A DNA stretch of 64,000 nucleotides from Alistipes sp. Marseille-P5061 (GCF_900290115.1 NZ_LT985748.1:377120-441119), one strand, 5' to 3'. Counted from the stretch's first letter, positions 1 to 8,746 are shown. Made by a program: numbers and translations. The notes: generated by a model from the sequence alone, not told the origin.

Positions 1-369
1 GTAGTCGAACTCCACGCCGTTGCGGTAGCGGATGTCGGAGATGAGGGGATGGCCCCCCTCGCGTCCCCGGACGGAGAGGTCGGCGACGATGCGGTCGCCG
101 TCTTCGAGCCCGAGCCTCCGGATGCGCGTCTGCGGCACGTAGACGCTGTCGCCGTTTTCATAGACCAGATAGCCGTGTCCGTCGGGGCTCACCGAGAGCC
201 GTCCGGTCTCGCGCCGCTCGACAATCCGCGCCTTGCCGGGCTGCGGCTTGCCGAGTTCGCGCTGGTCGACCAGATAGAGCAGCAGGTAGGAGAAATTGAC
301 CACCAGGCTGATTGCCACAGCAACCAGCAGGTTGAGAATCACGGCCGAATATTTCGGATGGAGCCCCAT
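1..369 (-). CDS. Membrane-anchored protein, N-terminal part (gene runs off the window)
   Basis: The frame is open from an ATG at 369 to the left edge, giving the first 123 residues. It starts MGLHPKYSAVILNLL, followed by one long hydrophobic segment (about residues 9-33) with a short cytoplasmic start. After it comes a small soluble region rich in charged residues and Gly (about 45-123) that looks like a compact beta domain. The product is therefore anchored at the inner membrane by its N-terminus. The start lies 18 bp after the stop of the gamma-carbonic-anhydrase-like gene, so the two are probably cotranscribed with mazG. Bacteroidetes LytS-type sensor kinases can begin with a similar anchor, but no kinase domain is visible here, so the function is open. 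Confidence 0.6.
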   Translation of the reverse strand, partial: MGLHPKYSAVILNLLVAVAISLVVNFSYLLLYLVDQRELGKPQPGKARIVERRETGRLSVSPDGHGYLVYENGDSVYVPQTRIRRLGLEDGDRIVADLSVRGREGGHPLISDIRYRNGVEFDY

Positions 370-387
370 GTCGTTCCGTCTGCGGGG

Positions 388-921
388 TTACTCCTCCTTC
401 GTGTACCACGACGCATAGAGCATGTAGTCGTGGGCCGTCCGGCGGATGATTTCGTCACGCTGCTCGGGCGTCACCTCCTTGACCTTGCGGGCCGGGACAC
501 CGGCGTAGACCGAGTTGGGCTCCAGCTGGGCGTTGGAGAGCACCAGCGCATTGGCCGCAATGATGCAGCCCGAGGGGACGTGGGCATTGTCGAGGATGGT
601 GGAGCCCATGCCAATGAGGCAGTTGTCCTCGATGATGGCTCCGTGGATGGTTGCGTTGTGACCCACCGAGACGTCGTTGCCGATGATGGTCTGCGAGGGG
701 TGCTTCGCCTTGTCGTAAATCGTGTGGAGCACCACACCGTCCTGGATGTTCGTACGGTCGCCGATGACGATTTTGTTCACATCGCCGCGCAGCACGGTGT
801 TGTACCAAATCGAGCAGTCGTGACCGATGGTCACATCGCCCAGGATGACGGCCGTCTCGGCCACAAAGGTGTTCTCGCCAATGACGGGCTCGTGCCCGCG
901 TACTTTTCGAATCAGTGCCAT
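388..921 (-). CDS. Gamma-carbonic-anhydrase-like hexapeptide-repeat protein
   Basis: The 177-residue protein has left-handed beta-helix hexapeptide repeats through most of its length, for example GDVTIGHDCSIW, GDVNKIVIGDRTNIQDG and GNDVSVGHNATIHG. A C-terminal helix follows. The family (YrdA/PaaY/CaiE-like gamma-carbonic anhydrases) forms trimers and binds metal through His residues between subunits. The GHNATIHG His pair and the His in the DGVVLH region fit that pattern. Length is normal for the family. Whether this member hydrates CO2 or does something else cannot be told from sequence; many relatives have no proven activity. It lies between mazG and a membrane protein on the same strand with short gaps, so an operon is likely, although the three functions are not obviously linked. 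Confidence 0.85.
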   Translation of the reverse strand: MALIRKVRGHEPVIGENTFVAETAVILGDVTIGHDCSIWYNTVLRGDVNKIVIGDRTNIQDGVVLHTIYDKAKHPSQTIIGNDVSVGHNATIHGAIIEDNCLIGMGSTILDNAHVPSGCIIAANALVLSNAQLEPNSVYAGVPARKVKEVTPEQRDEIIRRTAHDYMLYASWYTKEE

Positions 922-1005
922 ATTGAAAATGTCGTTTTTGTATACGTGTTTCGTTTCATGTCTTTCGGAGGGGGGCGGCCCGGCCGCATCGGGCAGGGTA
1001 GCGGA

Positions 1006-1782
1006 CTACTCCTCCTTCTTGGCCTGCTGCCAGAGCGCCTCCATCTGGTCGAGGGTCATGTCGTGCAGCATGTGGCCCTCGGCGGCGGCGTGCTCCTCCA
1101 TGTAGTTGAAGCGGCGGATGAACTTCTTGTTCGTCCGTTCGAGCGCCGCCTCGGGGTCGACGCCGTAGAGACGGCAGGCGTTGATGAGCGCGAAGAAGAG
1201 GTCGCCGAACTCGCCCTCGAGCCGTTCGTGGTCTTTCGAGTTGATTTCGGCCTCGACCTCGGCGGTCTCCTCCTTGACCTTGGCCCAGACATCCTCGCGG
1301 CGCTCCCAGTCGAAGCCCGTCGCGGCGGCCTTTTCGCCCACGCGGTAGGCCTTGACCATCGCCGGCAGCGAACGGGGCACGCCGCCCAGCGTGCCGCTCT
1401 TGCGCTTCTTCTTGCGCAGTTTGAGCGCCTCCCAGTTCTCCTTCACCTCGTCGGGCGTATTGGCGTGGATGTCGCCGTAGACGTGCGGATGGCGGTAGAT
1501 GAGTTTGTCGCACAGCGCATTGGCCACGTCGGCAAAGTCGAACGCGCCCTGCTCCTCGCCCAGTTTCGAGTAGAAGACCACGTGGAGCAGCAGGTCGCCC
1601 AGCTCCTCCTTGATGCCCTCCATGTTGTGGTCGAGAATCGCATCGGCCAGTTCGTAGGTCTCCTCAATCGTGTTGCTCCGCAACGAATCGAATGTCTGTT
1701 CGCGGTCCCACGGGCATTCGCGGCGCAGGGTGTTCATCACCTCCAGCAGCCGGGCCGTGGCCTCCAAACGTTTGTCTTCCAT
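1006..1782 (-). CDS. mazG: Nucleoside triphosphate pyrophosphohydrolase MazG
   Basis: The 258-residue protein hydrolyses (d)NTPs to the monophosphate and pyrophosphate, acting as a house-cleaning enzyme. It contains two MazG helical domains. The first (about residues 8-115) begins LEVMNTLRRECPWDREQT and carries the metal-binding EE...ELGD series in EETYELADAILDHNMEGIKEE. The second (about 140-255) repeats it as KEETAEVEAEI...EGEFGDL. Length and order match the E. coli type. The frame stays open upstream to 1962, but the start at 1782 gives the conserved family N-terminus, and the upstream codons cross the divergent promoter. It is the first gene of a minus-strand group with the gamma-carbonic-anhydrase-like gene. 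Confidence 0.93.
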   Translation of the reverse strand: MEDKRLEATARLLEVMNTLRRECPWDREQTFDSLRSNTIEETYELADAILDHNMEGIKEELGDLLLHVVFYSKLGEEQGAFDFADVANALCDKLIYRHPHVYGDIHANTPDEVKENWEALKLRKKKRKSGTLGGVPRSLPAMVKAYRVGEKAAATGFDWERREDVWAKVKEETAEVEAEINSKDHERLEGEFGDLFFALINACRLYGVDPEAALERTNKKFIRRFNYMEEHAAAEGHMLHDMTLDQMEALWQQAKKEE

Positions 1783-1910
1783 AGGATTGAATATCTTTGA
1801 ATCGTCTGTTTCACACTTCCTGTCCGCATCCGGACGCACTCCGCCGGGAGGTCTCCGTGCGGCTGCCGTCCGCATGACGGCCGGAGCGCTCCTTCGCTCC
1901 ATAATTGAGG

Positions 1911-1918
1911 CAAAGTTA
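1911..1918 (-). promoter_or_regulatory. Predicted -7 box of the mazG promoter
   Basis: Read on the minus strand this is TAACTTTG, a match to the Bacteroidetes TAnnTTTG box. It is one arm of a perfect inverted repeat (GCAAAGTTA 1910-1918, TAACTTTGC 1939-1947). Its -33 position, 20 bp upstream, falls inside the opposite arm and reads TTA. Confidence 0.6.
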
Positions 1919-1938
1919 CGAATTCGGCGGAAAAAATA

Positions 1939-1946
1939 TAACTTTG
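1939..1946 (+). promoter_or_regulatory. Predicted -7 box of the GH20 gene promoter
   Basis: TAACTTTG on the plus strand lies 27 bp before the GH20 start codon. It is the mirror image of the mazG box. The -33 triplet (TTA, 1916-1918) overlaps the mazG -7 box, so the two promoters share DNA. A second TATCTTTG at 1792-1799 is too distant to prefer. Confidence 0.6.
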
Positions 1947-1973
1947 CACGAGACAAAAACACCCATTTTCCCC

Positions 1974-4133
1974 ATGAAAATACGTCATCTGCTCTCTGCG
2001 GCCGCCCTGTGGTTCCTCACGCTGACGGCCCAGGCACAACCCGCACCGGCCCACCGTACCGACCTCGGAGGCGAGTTTCTCCTCACGCGAGCGACGCTCG
2101 TCACCTACGAACAGGGGCTCGAGGCGCTGGCCGACTACCTGCGCTCGTACCTCCCGCTGGCGGGCGCAAGCGAGCAGTACGCCTCCGACGCGGCGCTCGT
2201 GCTGGCGCTCGACCCCTCGCTCGGCGAGGAGGCCTACCGGCTCGACATCCTCCCCGACCACATCGCCATCGAGGGCGGCGCCTACGGCGGCGTCTTCAAC
2301 GGCATCCAGCAGCTCTTCCGCCTCCTGCCGCCCGAGGTCTATGCCCGGGAGTGCACGCTGCCGCTCCGGCTGCCGACGCTGCACATCGAGGATGCTCCGC
2401 GCTTCGCCTACCGGGGCATGATGCTCGACGTAGCCCGCACGTGGGTGGATGCACCTCATGTGAAACGTTACATAGACCTGCTTTCGTATCATAACATAAA
2501 CAAGTTGCACCTTCATCTAAGCGATGACGAAGGGTGGCGCATCGAAATCCGATCGCACCCCGAGTTGACCGAAATCGGCGGCTTCCGAGGCGGCGACTCG
2601 CCCGTGCGGCCCATCTACGGAAAGTGGGACGAAAAGTACGGCGGCTACTACACCCAGGAGCAGATGCGCGAGCTGATTGCCTACGCCGCGGCACGCAACA
2701 TCGAAATCATCCCCGAAATCGACCTTCCGGGACACAGCCGCAACATCGCCTCGGTCCATCCCGAGATTCGCTGCAACTACCGTCCCGATACGGTCTCGAC
2801 ATGCGGCTACGACTACCGTTCGGCATGGTGCGTGGCCCGCGAGGAGAACTACCGTCTGCTCGAGGATATCCTCGGCGAGCTCTGCGCGCTCTTCCCCTCG
2901 CCCTACATCCACATCGGCGGCGACGAGGTCGATGCCTCGCAATGGGAGCGCTGTCCCGACTGCCGGGCGCTGATGGAGCGCCGCGGCATCACCGACCCGC
3001 ACCGGCTCGAGGATATCTTCATGCAGCGCATGAGCGACATCCTCGCCGCCCACGGCAAGAGGCCGGCACTCTGGAACGAAGCGGTCAAGCGCGGCGGACC
3101 GGCGCGCACGAGCCGCGTCCACGGCTGGGAGAGCGTCCGGGCCTGCCTCGATGCCGTCGACAAGGGGTATCCGACGGTGGTGATGCCCGCAACGAGCTTC
3201 TACTTCGACATGCGGCAGTCGCCCCACGAGGAGGGCCACAGCTGGGCCGCCGTCTTCGATGCCCGCACCACCTACAACTTCGACTTCGCCCGCGAAGGCT
3301 TCAATGCCGAGCGGATGCGCCACGTAGAGGGCCTCGAGTCGGCCTTCTGGAGCGAGGCCTACGTCTCGCACGAGCCCGAAAAGCCCGACTACCTCGACTA
3401 CATGACCTTCCCTCGCTTGTGCGCCCTCTCGCGCCTGGCCTGGAGCGGCAACGAGGAGGGGTGGGAGTCCTACTACCGCGAACTGGTCGGGGAGCACTAC
3501 GACCGCATGACGGCCATGGGCATCCGCTTCCGCCTCTTCCCGCCGACGGTCTCCTGCCGCAACGGCGAGCTCACGGCCTCGACCGACGACGGCTCGACGC
3601 TCTGCTACCTCGTCGACTCGTCGCCCGAGGAGCATTCCTATACCGGCCCCATCGCCACCACGCAGCCGTACCGCTACCGCTTCTTCACGCGCCGCGGCAC
3701 GGGCCGCAGCCCCGAGGCGGCCGACCGCTCCTTCTACCGCACCGTTACCCCCTCGTGGAAGCTCACCTCGTCGATGCCCCTGAGCGAGCGCTTCCCGGCC
3801 TCAAACGCCGAGCACTACCGCGGCATGAGCCGCACGAGCCGCACCTGCCGGCCGAAGGACTGGCTGCTCTACACCTTCGACATGCCGCTGCGCTGCCGCG
3901 AGCTCTTCCTCCAGACGGGATACCGGCAGCTGCCCAACGCCCACATCGTCACGGGCTATGCCGAGGTCTCCTACGACGGCGTACGCTTCGAGCGGGCCGG
4001 AGCGCTCGACAAGGGGTGCATCACGCTCCGTCCCAACCGGCCGGTGAGGGCCGTGCGGCTCGTGGCGACCTGCCGCGGTAACAGCACCCCCTTCGTCGTC
4101 ATCCAGCCGCCCGTCGTGAAGCCGGTGCTCTGA
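1974..4133 (+). CDS. Beta-N-acetylhexosaminidase, glycoside hydrolase family 20
   Basis: The 719-residue exported enzyme removes terminal GlcNAc or GalNAc from glycans. It has a signal peptide (MKIRHLLSAAALWFLTLTAQAQ), a GH20b-type N-domain to about residue 140, a GH20 TIM barrel to about 500, and a C-terminal beta-rich region of F5/8 or F3_Fn type. The catalytic Asp-Glu pair is in HIGGDEVD (D317, E318). The barrel also shows HLHLSDDEGWRIEI and EIDLPGHS, both typical of the family. The frame is open upstream to 1905, but the ATG at 1974 gives the signal peptide and sits just after the promoter. A GH89 enzyme for alpha-linked GlcNAc lies about 40 kb away, so host mucin or glycosaminoglycan glycans are plausible substrates. 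Confidence 0.93.
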   Translation: MKIRHLLSAAALWFLTLTAQAQPAPAHRTDLGGEFLLTRATLVTYEQGLEALADYLRSYLPLAGASEQYASDAALVLALDPSLGEEAYRLDILPDHIAIEGGAYGGVFNGIQQLFRLLPPEVYARECTLPLRLPTLHIEDAPRFAYRGMMLDVARTWVDAPHVKRYIDLLSYHNINKLHLHLSDDEGWRIEIRSHPELTEIGGFRGGDSPVRPIYGKWDEKYGGYYTQEQMRELIAYAAARNIEIIPEIDLPGHSRNIASVHPEIRCNYRPDTVSTCGYDYRSAWCVAREENYRLLEDILGELCALFPSPYIHIGGDEVDASQWERCPDCRALMERRGITDPHRLEDIFMQRMSDILAAHGKRPALWNEAVKRGGPARTSRVHGWESVRACLDAVDKGYPTVVMPATSFYFDMRQSPHEEGHSWAAVFDARTTYNFDFAREGFNAERMRHVEGLESAFWSEAYVSHEPEKPDYLDYMTFPRLCALSRLAWSGNEEGWESYYRELVGEHYDRMTAMGIRFRLFPPTVSCRNGELTASTDDGSTLCYLVDSSPEEHSYTGPIATTQPYRYRFFTRRGTGRSPEAADRSFYRTVTPSWKLTSSMPLSERFPASNAEHYRGMSRTSRTCRPKDWLLYTFDMPLRCRELFLQTGYRQLPNAHIVTGYAEVSYDGVRFERAGALDKGCITLRPNRPVRAVRLVATCRGNSTPFVVIQPPVVKPVL

Positions 4134-4171
4134 CCCCTCAGCCGGAAGAGGGCCGTGCATCCATGCACACA

Positions 4172-4208
4172 AAAAAATCCTGCCGCACCATCTGCGACAG
4201 GATTTTTT
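4172..4208. terminator. Bidirectional terminator between GH20 gene and pheT
   Basis: AAAAAATCCTG and CAGGATTTTTT pair around a CGC/GCG inner stem. There is an A run on the left and a T run on the right, so the hairpin can stop both convergent transcripts. Confidence 0.85.
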
Positions 4209-4280
4209 CTTGGACTGTTTCGGACAGAGGCCCGCTAGACCGCGGAACGGCCGCCGGAGCCGCCGCCCCGGTCAGAGGCT

Positions 4281-6746
4281 TCAGGCGCGAATCTGCGCGC
4301 CGCACCGCTGCTCGAACTGCTTCGCGAGGGTGGTCATCACCCGCTCGATGCTCTTCTCGTCGAGCGTCCGGCTCTTGTCCTCCAGGAAGAAGCTCAGCGC
4401 ATAGGACTTCTTGCCCTCGGGCAGCTTGTCGCCCTCGTAGACGTCGAAGAGCAAGACGCTCTTGAGCAGCTTGCGCTCGGCAGCGAAGGCCACGTCGCGC
4501 AGCGCCGAGAAGGTGACCGACTTGTCGACCAGCAGCGCCAGGTCGCGCTTTACCTCGGGGTATTTCGACAGCTCCTCGGCTGCAATGCGATGCTTCCGGG
4601 TCGACTTGACCAGCAGGTCGAAGTTCAGCTCCATGAAGTAGACCGGCTGCTTGACGTCGGTTGCGCGGCGCACCCGGGCGCTCACCGAACCGATTTGCAG
4701 CAGCTCCTTGCCGTTGAGCGACATGCTCAGCGCCTCGCTGAAGAGGTCGCTGTCGAGCGTCTCGCACTTCAGCGTGTAGATGTCGATGCCGAAGCGGCGC
4801 AGCAGCAACTCGGCCACAGCACGCAGCGTGAAGAAGGAGGTATGCTCCGCCTTGACGTTCCACGAAGGCTCCGTGGCAAGACCCGTCACGGCCACCGCCA
4901 GGCGGTAACCCTCCGAGTAGGGGGCCAGCGCCTGCTCGCCGCCGCGCTTCGACGCATCGTAGAAGTAGCAGTTGCCGAACTCGTAGAGCTTCAGGTCGCC
5001 GTTCTTGCGGTTGACGTTGAGCTGGATGGCCTCCATCATGTTGAAGAGCAACGTCTGACGCAGCACGTTCAGGTCGGTGCTCAGCGGATTGAGAATCCGC
5101 ACGCAGTGCTCGGCCGGATAGCTCGTCAGCCCCTCGTAGTAGGCCCCCTTCGTGAGCGAGTTGGACATGATTTCCGTGAAGCCGCGGTCGGTCAGGAAGT
5201 CGGCCGCCAGGTTGACCAGCCGGTTGCGGTCGGGTTTGGGCGCATAGGAGAGCGTCGAGCGCACGCGTGCGGGAATCTCGACGTTGTTGTAGCCGTAGAT
5301 GCGGAGAATATCCTCGATGAGGTCGGCCTCACGCTGCACGTCAACGCGGTAGGGCGGTACGGCCACCGTCATCACGCCGTCGTGCTCGGCGAGAATCTTC
5401 ACCTCCAGCGCATCGAGAATCGTGCGGACCGTCTCCTCGGACAGCTCCTTGCCGATGAGCGCATTGATGCGGGCGAAGGAGACGTCGAAGGTGAAGTCGC
5501 GGGCCGGAACGGGGCAGATGTCCGTGATGTCGCTCGAGATGGTGCCGCCGGCGAGCTCCTTCATCAGCAGGGCGGCGCGCTTGGCTGCATAAATCTGCAG
5601 GTTGGGGTCCACGCCGCGCTCGAAGCGGAACGACGAGTCGGTATTCAGACCGAACCGCTTGGCAGTCTTGCGCACCGATACGGGGTTGAAGTAGGCGCTC
5701 TCGATAAAGACGTCAGTCGTCGTCTCGCTGATGCCCGAATCCAGACCGCCGAAGACGCCGGCGATGCACATCGGGCGCTCGGCCGAGCAAATCATCAGGT
5801 CGTTGGCCGTGAGCTTGCGCTCCACGCCGTCGAGCGTCACGAAGGGGGTCCCTTCGGCGCAGGTGCGCACGACGATTTCATGCCCCTCGATTTTCGAGGC
5901 ATCGAAGGCGTGCAGCGGCTGCCCCAGCTCGAAGAGGACGAAGTTGGTGATGTCGACCAGGTTGTTCTTGGGGTTGATGCCCGCCGCGCGGAGGCAGTTC
6001 TGCATCCACTCGGGCGAGGGGCCGATTTTGCATCCCGTCACCGTCACGCCGGCATAGCGGGGGGCCGCCTCCGCATTCTCGACGCGGATGCGCATCTCGA
6101 GGTTGTGGTTGTCCGGAGCGAAGGCCGAAACGTCGGGCCACTTCACCTCGACCTGTTCGCCGCGGCTGCGCAGGTAGGCCGCCAGGTCGCGTGCCACGCC
6201 GATGTGCGAGGCGGCATCGACCCGGTTGGGGGTCAGACCAATCTGAATCAGATAGTCATCCTCGATGTGGAGGAACTCCTTGGCCGGCGTACCCACGACG
6301 GCATCGGCCGGAAGCTCCATGATGCCCGCGTGCGACGAGCCGACACCCAGCTCGTCCTCGGCACAGAGCATGCCGAGCGACTCCACGCCGCGAATCCTGC
6401 TGCGCTTGATTTTGAACTCCTCCTCGCCACCGTTGGGGTAGAGCACCGAACCTACGGTGGCGCAGAGCACCTTGAGCCCCGCACGGCAGTTGGCGGCGCC
6501 GCAGACAATCTGGAGCGGCTCGCCGCTTCCCACGTCGACCGTCGTTATGTGGAGGTGGTCCGAATCGGGATGGTCGACGCAGGTCAGCACCTCGCCGACC
6601 ACGACGCCCTTCAGACCGCCGCGTATGGTTTCGATTTTCTCGAACCCTTCGACCTCGAGGCCGATGTCCGTCAGAATCACGGAAATCTGCTCCGCCGTCA
6701 GCGAAGTGTCGAGGTAACGTCTAAGCCAGTTATACGAAATATTCAT
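4281..6746 (-). CDS. pheT: Phenylalanine--tRNA ligase beta subunit
   Basis: The 821-residue subunit pairs with PheS to charge tRNA-Phe. Domains in order are an N-terminal start MNISYNWLRRYLDT, an EMAP/OB-type tRNA-binding domain (about 40-150), the B3/B4 editing domain (about 210-390, with FVTLDGVERKL), B5 (about 400-475, with PPYRVDVQREADLIEDILRIYGY), the catalytic-like core, and a C-terminal anticodon-binding FDX-ACB domain. Length is normal. PheS is not next to it, so the two subunit genes are separated here. It is convergent with the GH20 gene across a shared terminator. Confidence 0.97.
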   Translation of the reverse strand: MNISYNWLRRYLDTSLTAEQISVILTDIGLEVEGFEKIETIRGGLKGVVVGEVLTCVDHPDSDHLHITTVDVGSGEPLQIVCGAANCRAGLKVLCATVGSVLYPNGGEEEFKIKRSRIRGVESLGMLCAEDELGVGSSHAGIMELPADAVVGTPAKEFLHIEDDYLIQIGLTPNRVDAASHIGVARDLAAYLRSRGEQVEVKWPDVSAFAPDNHNLEMRIRVENAEAAPRYAGVTVTGCKIGPSPEWMQNCLRAAGINPKNNLVDITNFVLFELGQPLHAFDASKIEGHEIVVRTCAEGTPFVTLDGVERKLTANDLMICSAERPMCIAGVFGGLDSGISETTTDVFIESAYFNPVSVRKTAKRFGLNTDSSFRFERGVDPNLQIYAAKRAALLMKELAGGTISSDITDICPVPARDFTFDVSFARINALIGKELSEETVRTILDALEVKILAEHDGVMTVAVPPYRVDVQREADLIEDILRIYGYNNVEIPARVRSTLSYAPKPDRNRLVNLAADFLTDRGFTEIMSNSLTKGAYYEGLTSYPAEHCVRILNPLSTDLNVLRQTLLFNMMEAIQLNVNRKNGDLKLYEFGNCYFYDASKRGGEQALAPYSEGYRLAVAVTGLATEPSWNVKAEHTSFFTLRAVAELLLRRFGIDIYTLKCETLDSDLFSEALSMSLNGKELLQIGSVSARVRRATDVKQPVYFMELNFDLLVKSTRKHRIAAEELSKYPEVKRDLALLVDKSVTFSALRDVAFAAERKLLKSVLLFDVYEGDKLPEGKKSYALSFFLEDKSRTLDEKSIERVMTTLAKQFEQRCGAQIRA

Positions 6747-6778
6747 ATCGTTGTGTTTTGATTTTGCAGATTATCATG

Positions 6779-6786
6779 CAAAAATA
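6779..6786 (-). promoter_or_regulatory. Predicted -7 box of the pheT promoter
   Basis: Read on the minus strand it is TATTTTTG followed by C, 33 bp before the pheT start. No clear TTG lies at the expected -33 distance. Confidence 0.45.
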
Positions 6787-7028
6787 CAAATTTTTCCGGA
6801 ACTCGGCGGCTTTTTCCGCAGTTTTCACGCGGAAACAGTTCTCCGAGAGCAGGTAACCCCTCCGTCGCGCAGCGTCACGCGCGGTCCGGACGCCAATCCG
6901 CCCGCTGCAGAAGGCGTCAACATCCGCGACCGCCGCGGATACGGTCCAAAGGTGGGGCATAAGCGCCTCCTGCCACAAATTCTATAAATAGGTGTCTGCT
7001 TTTTTTGCGAAAATAATCCGCGAAACGG
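6787..7028. other. Intergenic stretch between pheT and the Trp leader, no gene seen
   Basis: This 242-bp spacer separates divergent transcripts. Short open frames cross it on both strands (about 80 codons), but they are rich in Arg and Cys, have no family-like motifs, and one overlaps the pheT start in another frame. I see no hairpin with a T run. Confidence 0.5.
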
Positions 7029-7059
7029 TTGCTTTTTTCGTTTCGAAACATTACTTTTG
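7029..7059 (+). promoter_or_regulatory. Promoter of the Trp leader and trpB2
   Basis: TTG at 7029-7031 and TACTTTTG at 7052-7059 are separated by exactly 20 bp, a full match to the Bacteroidetes -33/-7 pattern. The leader-peptide ATG lies 19 bp after the -7 box, so the RNA would carry a very short 5' end before the leader. Confidence 0.8.
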
Positions 7060-7078
7060 TTTCAAGCAATTCGAAAGA

Positions 7079-7165
7079 ATGTTCTGCAATTTCAACATAC
7101 AGGCTTGGTGGTGGCACCCGTTGACGCTCGTGAACAATGAGTGCGCCCCGTCGCATGTGTGGTGA
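7079..7165 (+). CDS. Tryptophan leader peptide (attenuator sensor)
   Basis: A 28-codon frame begins MFCNFNIQAWWWHP and ends ...SHVW before TGA. It has three consecutive Trp codons (7106-7114) and a fourth just before the stop. Four Trp in 28 residues is far above chance. The frame sits between a good promoter and an intrinsic terminator, in front of a tryptophan synthase beta-type gene. This is the arrangement of a translation-coupled attenuator: ribosomes stalling at the Trp codons when charged tRNA-Trp is scarce would favour read-through. The peptide itself probably has no other role. I know that Bacteroidetes trp attenuators have been predicted before (Bacteroid-trp motif); I could not compare this one with it. 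Confidence 0.87.
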   Translation: MFCNFNIQAWWWHPLTLVNNECAPSHVW

Positions 7166-7186
7166 AACCCCAAGGATACACACTTG

Positions 7187-7224
7187 AAACCCGTTGTTTA
7201 CGAATCGTAAGCAACGGGTTTTTT
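7187..7224 (+). terminator. Attenuator terminator upstream of trpB2
   Basis: A 16-bp stem (7187-7202 with 7206-7221, one G-T pair) with a 3-nt loop is followed by a T run. An alternative pairing exists: CGTGAACAA at 7129-7137, about 15 nt after the Trp codons, can pair with TTGTTTACG at 7194-7202 (nine pairs, one G-U) and break the terminator stem. ACCCGTTG at 7116-7123 also repeats the terminator 5' arm exactly and could compete for its 3' arm. Confidence 0.87.
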
Positions 7225-7273
7225 CATATCCGTATCAAAACTCAATCTCAAAATCTTCTAAAATTTCAACGCC

Positions 7274-8650
7274 ATGGAAACGAAAAAAATCTGCCTCTCC
7301 GAGCGTCAAATGCCCACCCAATGGTACAACATCGTGGCCGACATGCCCAACAAGCCCCTGCCGCCCCTGAATCCCGCCACCAAGGAGCCCGTCAACAAGG
7401 AGCCCGTCACCAAGGAGCAGATGTCGGCCATCTTCGCCGAAGAGCTCATCGACCAGGAGATGTCGACCGAGCGCTTCATCGATATTCCGGAAGAGGTGCA
7501 GGAAATCTATAAAATCTGGAGACCCACGCCGCTCGTCCGCGCCACGGCGCTCGAAAAGGCCCTCGACACCCCCGCCAGGATTTACTTCAAGAACGAGAGC
7601 GTCTCGCCGGCCGGCTCGCACAAGCCCAACACGGCCGTACCGCAGGCCTACTACAACCACAAGCAGGGCATCAAGCATCTGACCACCGAGACCGGAGCCG
7701 GACAGTGGGGAGCCTCAATCGCCTTCGCGGCCAAGCACTTCGGCATCGACCTTCGGGTCTTCATGGTCAAGGTCAGCTACAACCAGAAGCCCTACCGACG
7801 GCTGATGATGAACACGTGGGGCGCCGAATGCGTGGCATCGCCCTCGACGCTCACCGAATCGGGCCGGGCCGCCCTCAAGCGCGACCCCGACTGCTCGGGA
7901 AGCCTCGGACTGGCCATCTCGGAGGCCGTGGAGGTGGCGCTGCGCAGCCCCGAGGATACGCGCTACTGCCTGGGCAGCGTACTGAACCACGTGCTGCTCC
8001 ACCAGACGGTCATCGGACAGGAGGCCGTCGCACAGATGGAGATGGCCGACGCCGAGCCAGACATGGTGATTGGCTGCTTCGGCGGCGGCAGCAACTTCGC
8101 CGGCATCAGCTTCCCCTTCCTGCGCAGGAATTTCGTCGAGGGCAAGAAGATACGGGCCATCGCCGTCGAACCCGAAAGCTGCCCGAAGCTCACCCGCGGA
8201 GCATTCCAGTACGATTTCGGCGATGTGGCCGGATACACGCCGCTGATTCCGATGTATACGCTCGGGCACAACTTCCAGCCCTCGGACATCCACGCCGGCG
8301 GACTGCGCTACCACGGTGCAGGAGCCATCGTCAGCCAGCTGCTCAAGGACGGGCTCATCGAGGCCCAGTCCATTCCGCAGAACGAGACGCTGGCCGCCGG
8401 CATCCTCTTCGCCCGAACCGAGGGCATCATCCCGGCTCCGGAGTCGACCCATGCCATCGCCGCCACCATCCGCGAAGCCCTTCGGGCCAGGGAGGAGGGG
8501 CGCGCAAAGACAATCCTCTTCAACCTCTCGGGCAACGGCGTCATCGACCTCTATGCCTACGAGCAGTATCTGGCCGGAGCGCTGAAGGACTACTCGCCCT
8601 CGGATGCCGAGATTTCGAAGACCCTCTCCCAGCTGGAGAAGCTCATCTGA
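7274..8650 (+). CDS. TrpB-like PLP-dependent tryptophan synthase beta chain (TrpB2 type)
   Basis: The 458-residue cytoplasmic enzyme is expected to join indole and L-serine to form L-tryptophan. The length, and an N-terminal extension ([14 protein letters not shown]) before the fold-type II PLP core, mark the TrpB2 branch. Visible motifs are the PLP lysine in [11 protein letters not shown] (K117), the ETGAGQWG loop and the phosphate-binding GCFGGGSN. No trpA, trpC or other trp gene is beside it; its neighbours are pheT and an EamA transporter. It is preceded by a Trp leader and terminator, which links it to tryptophan supply. A lone copy with this control suggests salvage of free indole, or a second beta chain beside a trp operon elsewhere. 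That role is an inference. Confidence 0.9.
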   Translation: METKKICLSERQMPTQWYNIVADMPNKPLPPLNPATKEPVNKEPVTKEQMSAIFAEELIDQEMSTERFIDIPEEVQEIYKIWRPTPLVRATALEKALDTPARIYFKNESVSPAGSHKPNTAVPQAYYNHKQGIKHLTTETGAGQWGASIAFAAKHFGIDLRVFMVKVSYNQKPYRRLMMNTWGAECVASPSTLTESGRAALKRDPDCSGSLGLAISEAVEVALRSPEDTRYCLGSVLNHVLLHQTVIGQEAVAQMEMADAEPDMVIGCFGGGSNFAGISFPFLRRNFVEGKKIRAIAVEPESCPKLTRGAFQYDFGDVAGYTPLIPMYTLGHNFQPSDIHAGGLRYHGAGAIVSQLLKDGLIEAQSIPQNETLAAGILFARTEGIIPAPESTHAIAATIREALRAREEGRAKTILFNLSGNGVIDLYAYEQYLAGALKDYSPSDAEISKTLSQLEKLI

Positions 8651-8673
8651 AGAGCACCTCTAACAACAAAATG

Positions 8674-8713
8674 AGTGAGCGAACCGCCCCGAGGCAGTCC
8701 GCTCACTTTTTTT
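8674..8713 (+). terminator. Terminator after trpB2
   Basis: AGTGAGCG (8674-8681) pairs with CGCTCACT (8700-8707) and is followed by seven T. It closes the trpB2 transcript just before the convergent EamA gene. Confidence 0.85.
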
Positions 8714-8746
8714 GTCCGCCGGCGAACGGTCCGGTCACCGCTCCGC

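Noticed and set aside
4590-6761. A 723-codon plus-strand frame opposite pheT
   Set aside because: Same effect: pheT is fully recognised on the minus strand and the opposite frame shows no family features.
6746-6786. A phenylalanine leader-peptide attenuator for pheT
   Set aside because: The gap between promoter box and pheT is only 33 bp, with no Phe-rich frame and no terminator.
6730-6987. Short frames on both strands between pheT and the Trp leader
   Set aside because: One overlaps the pheT start in another frame; compositions are Arg/Cys-rich and no ribosome-site or motif supports them.
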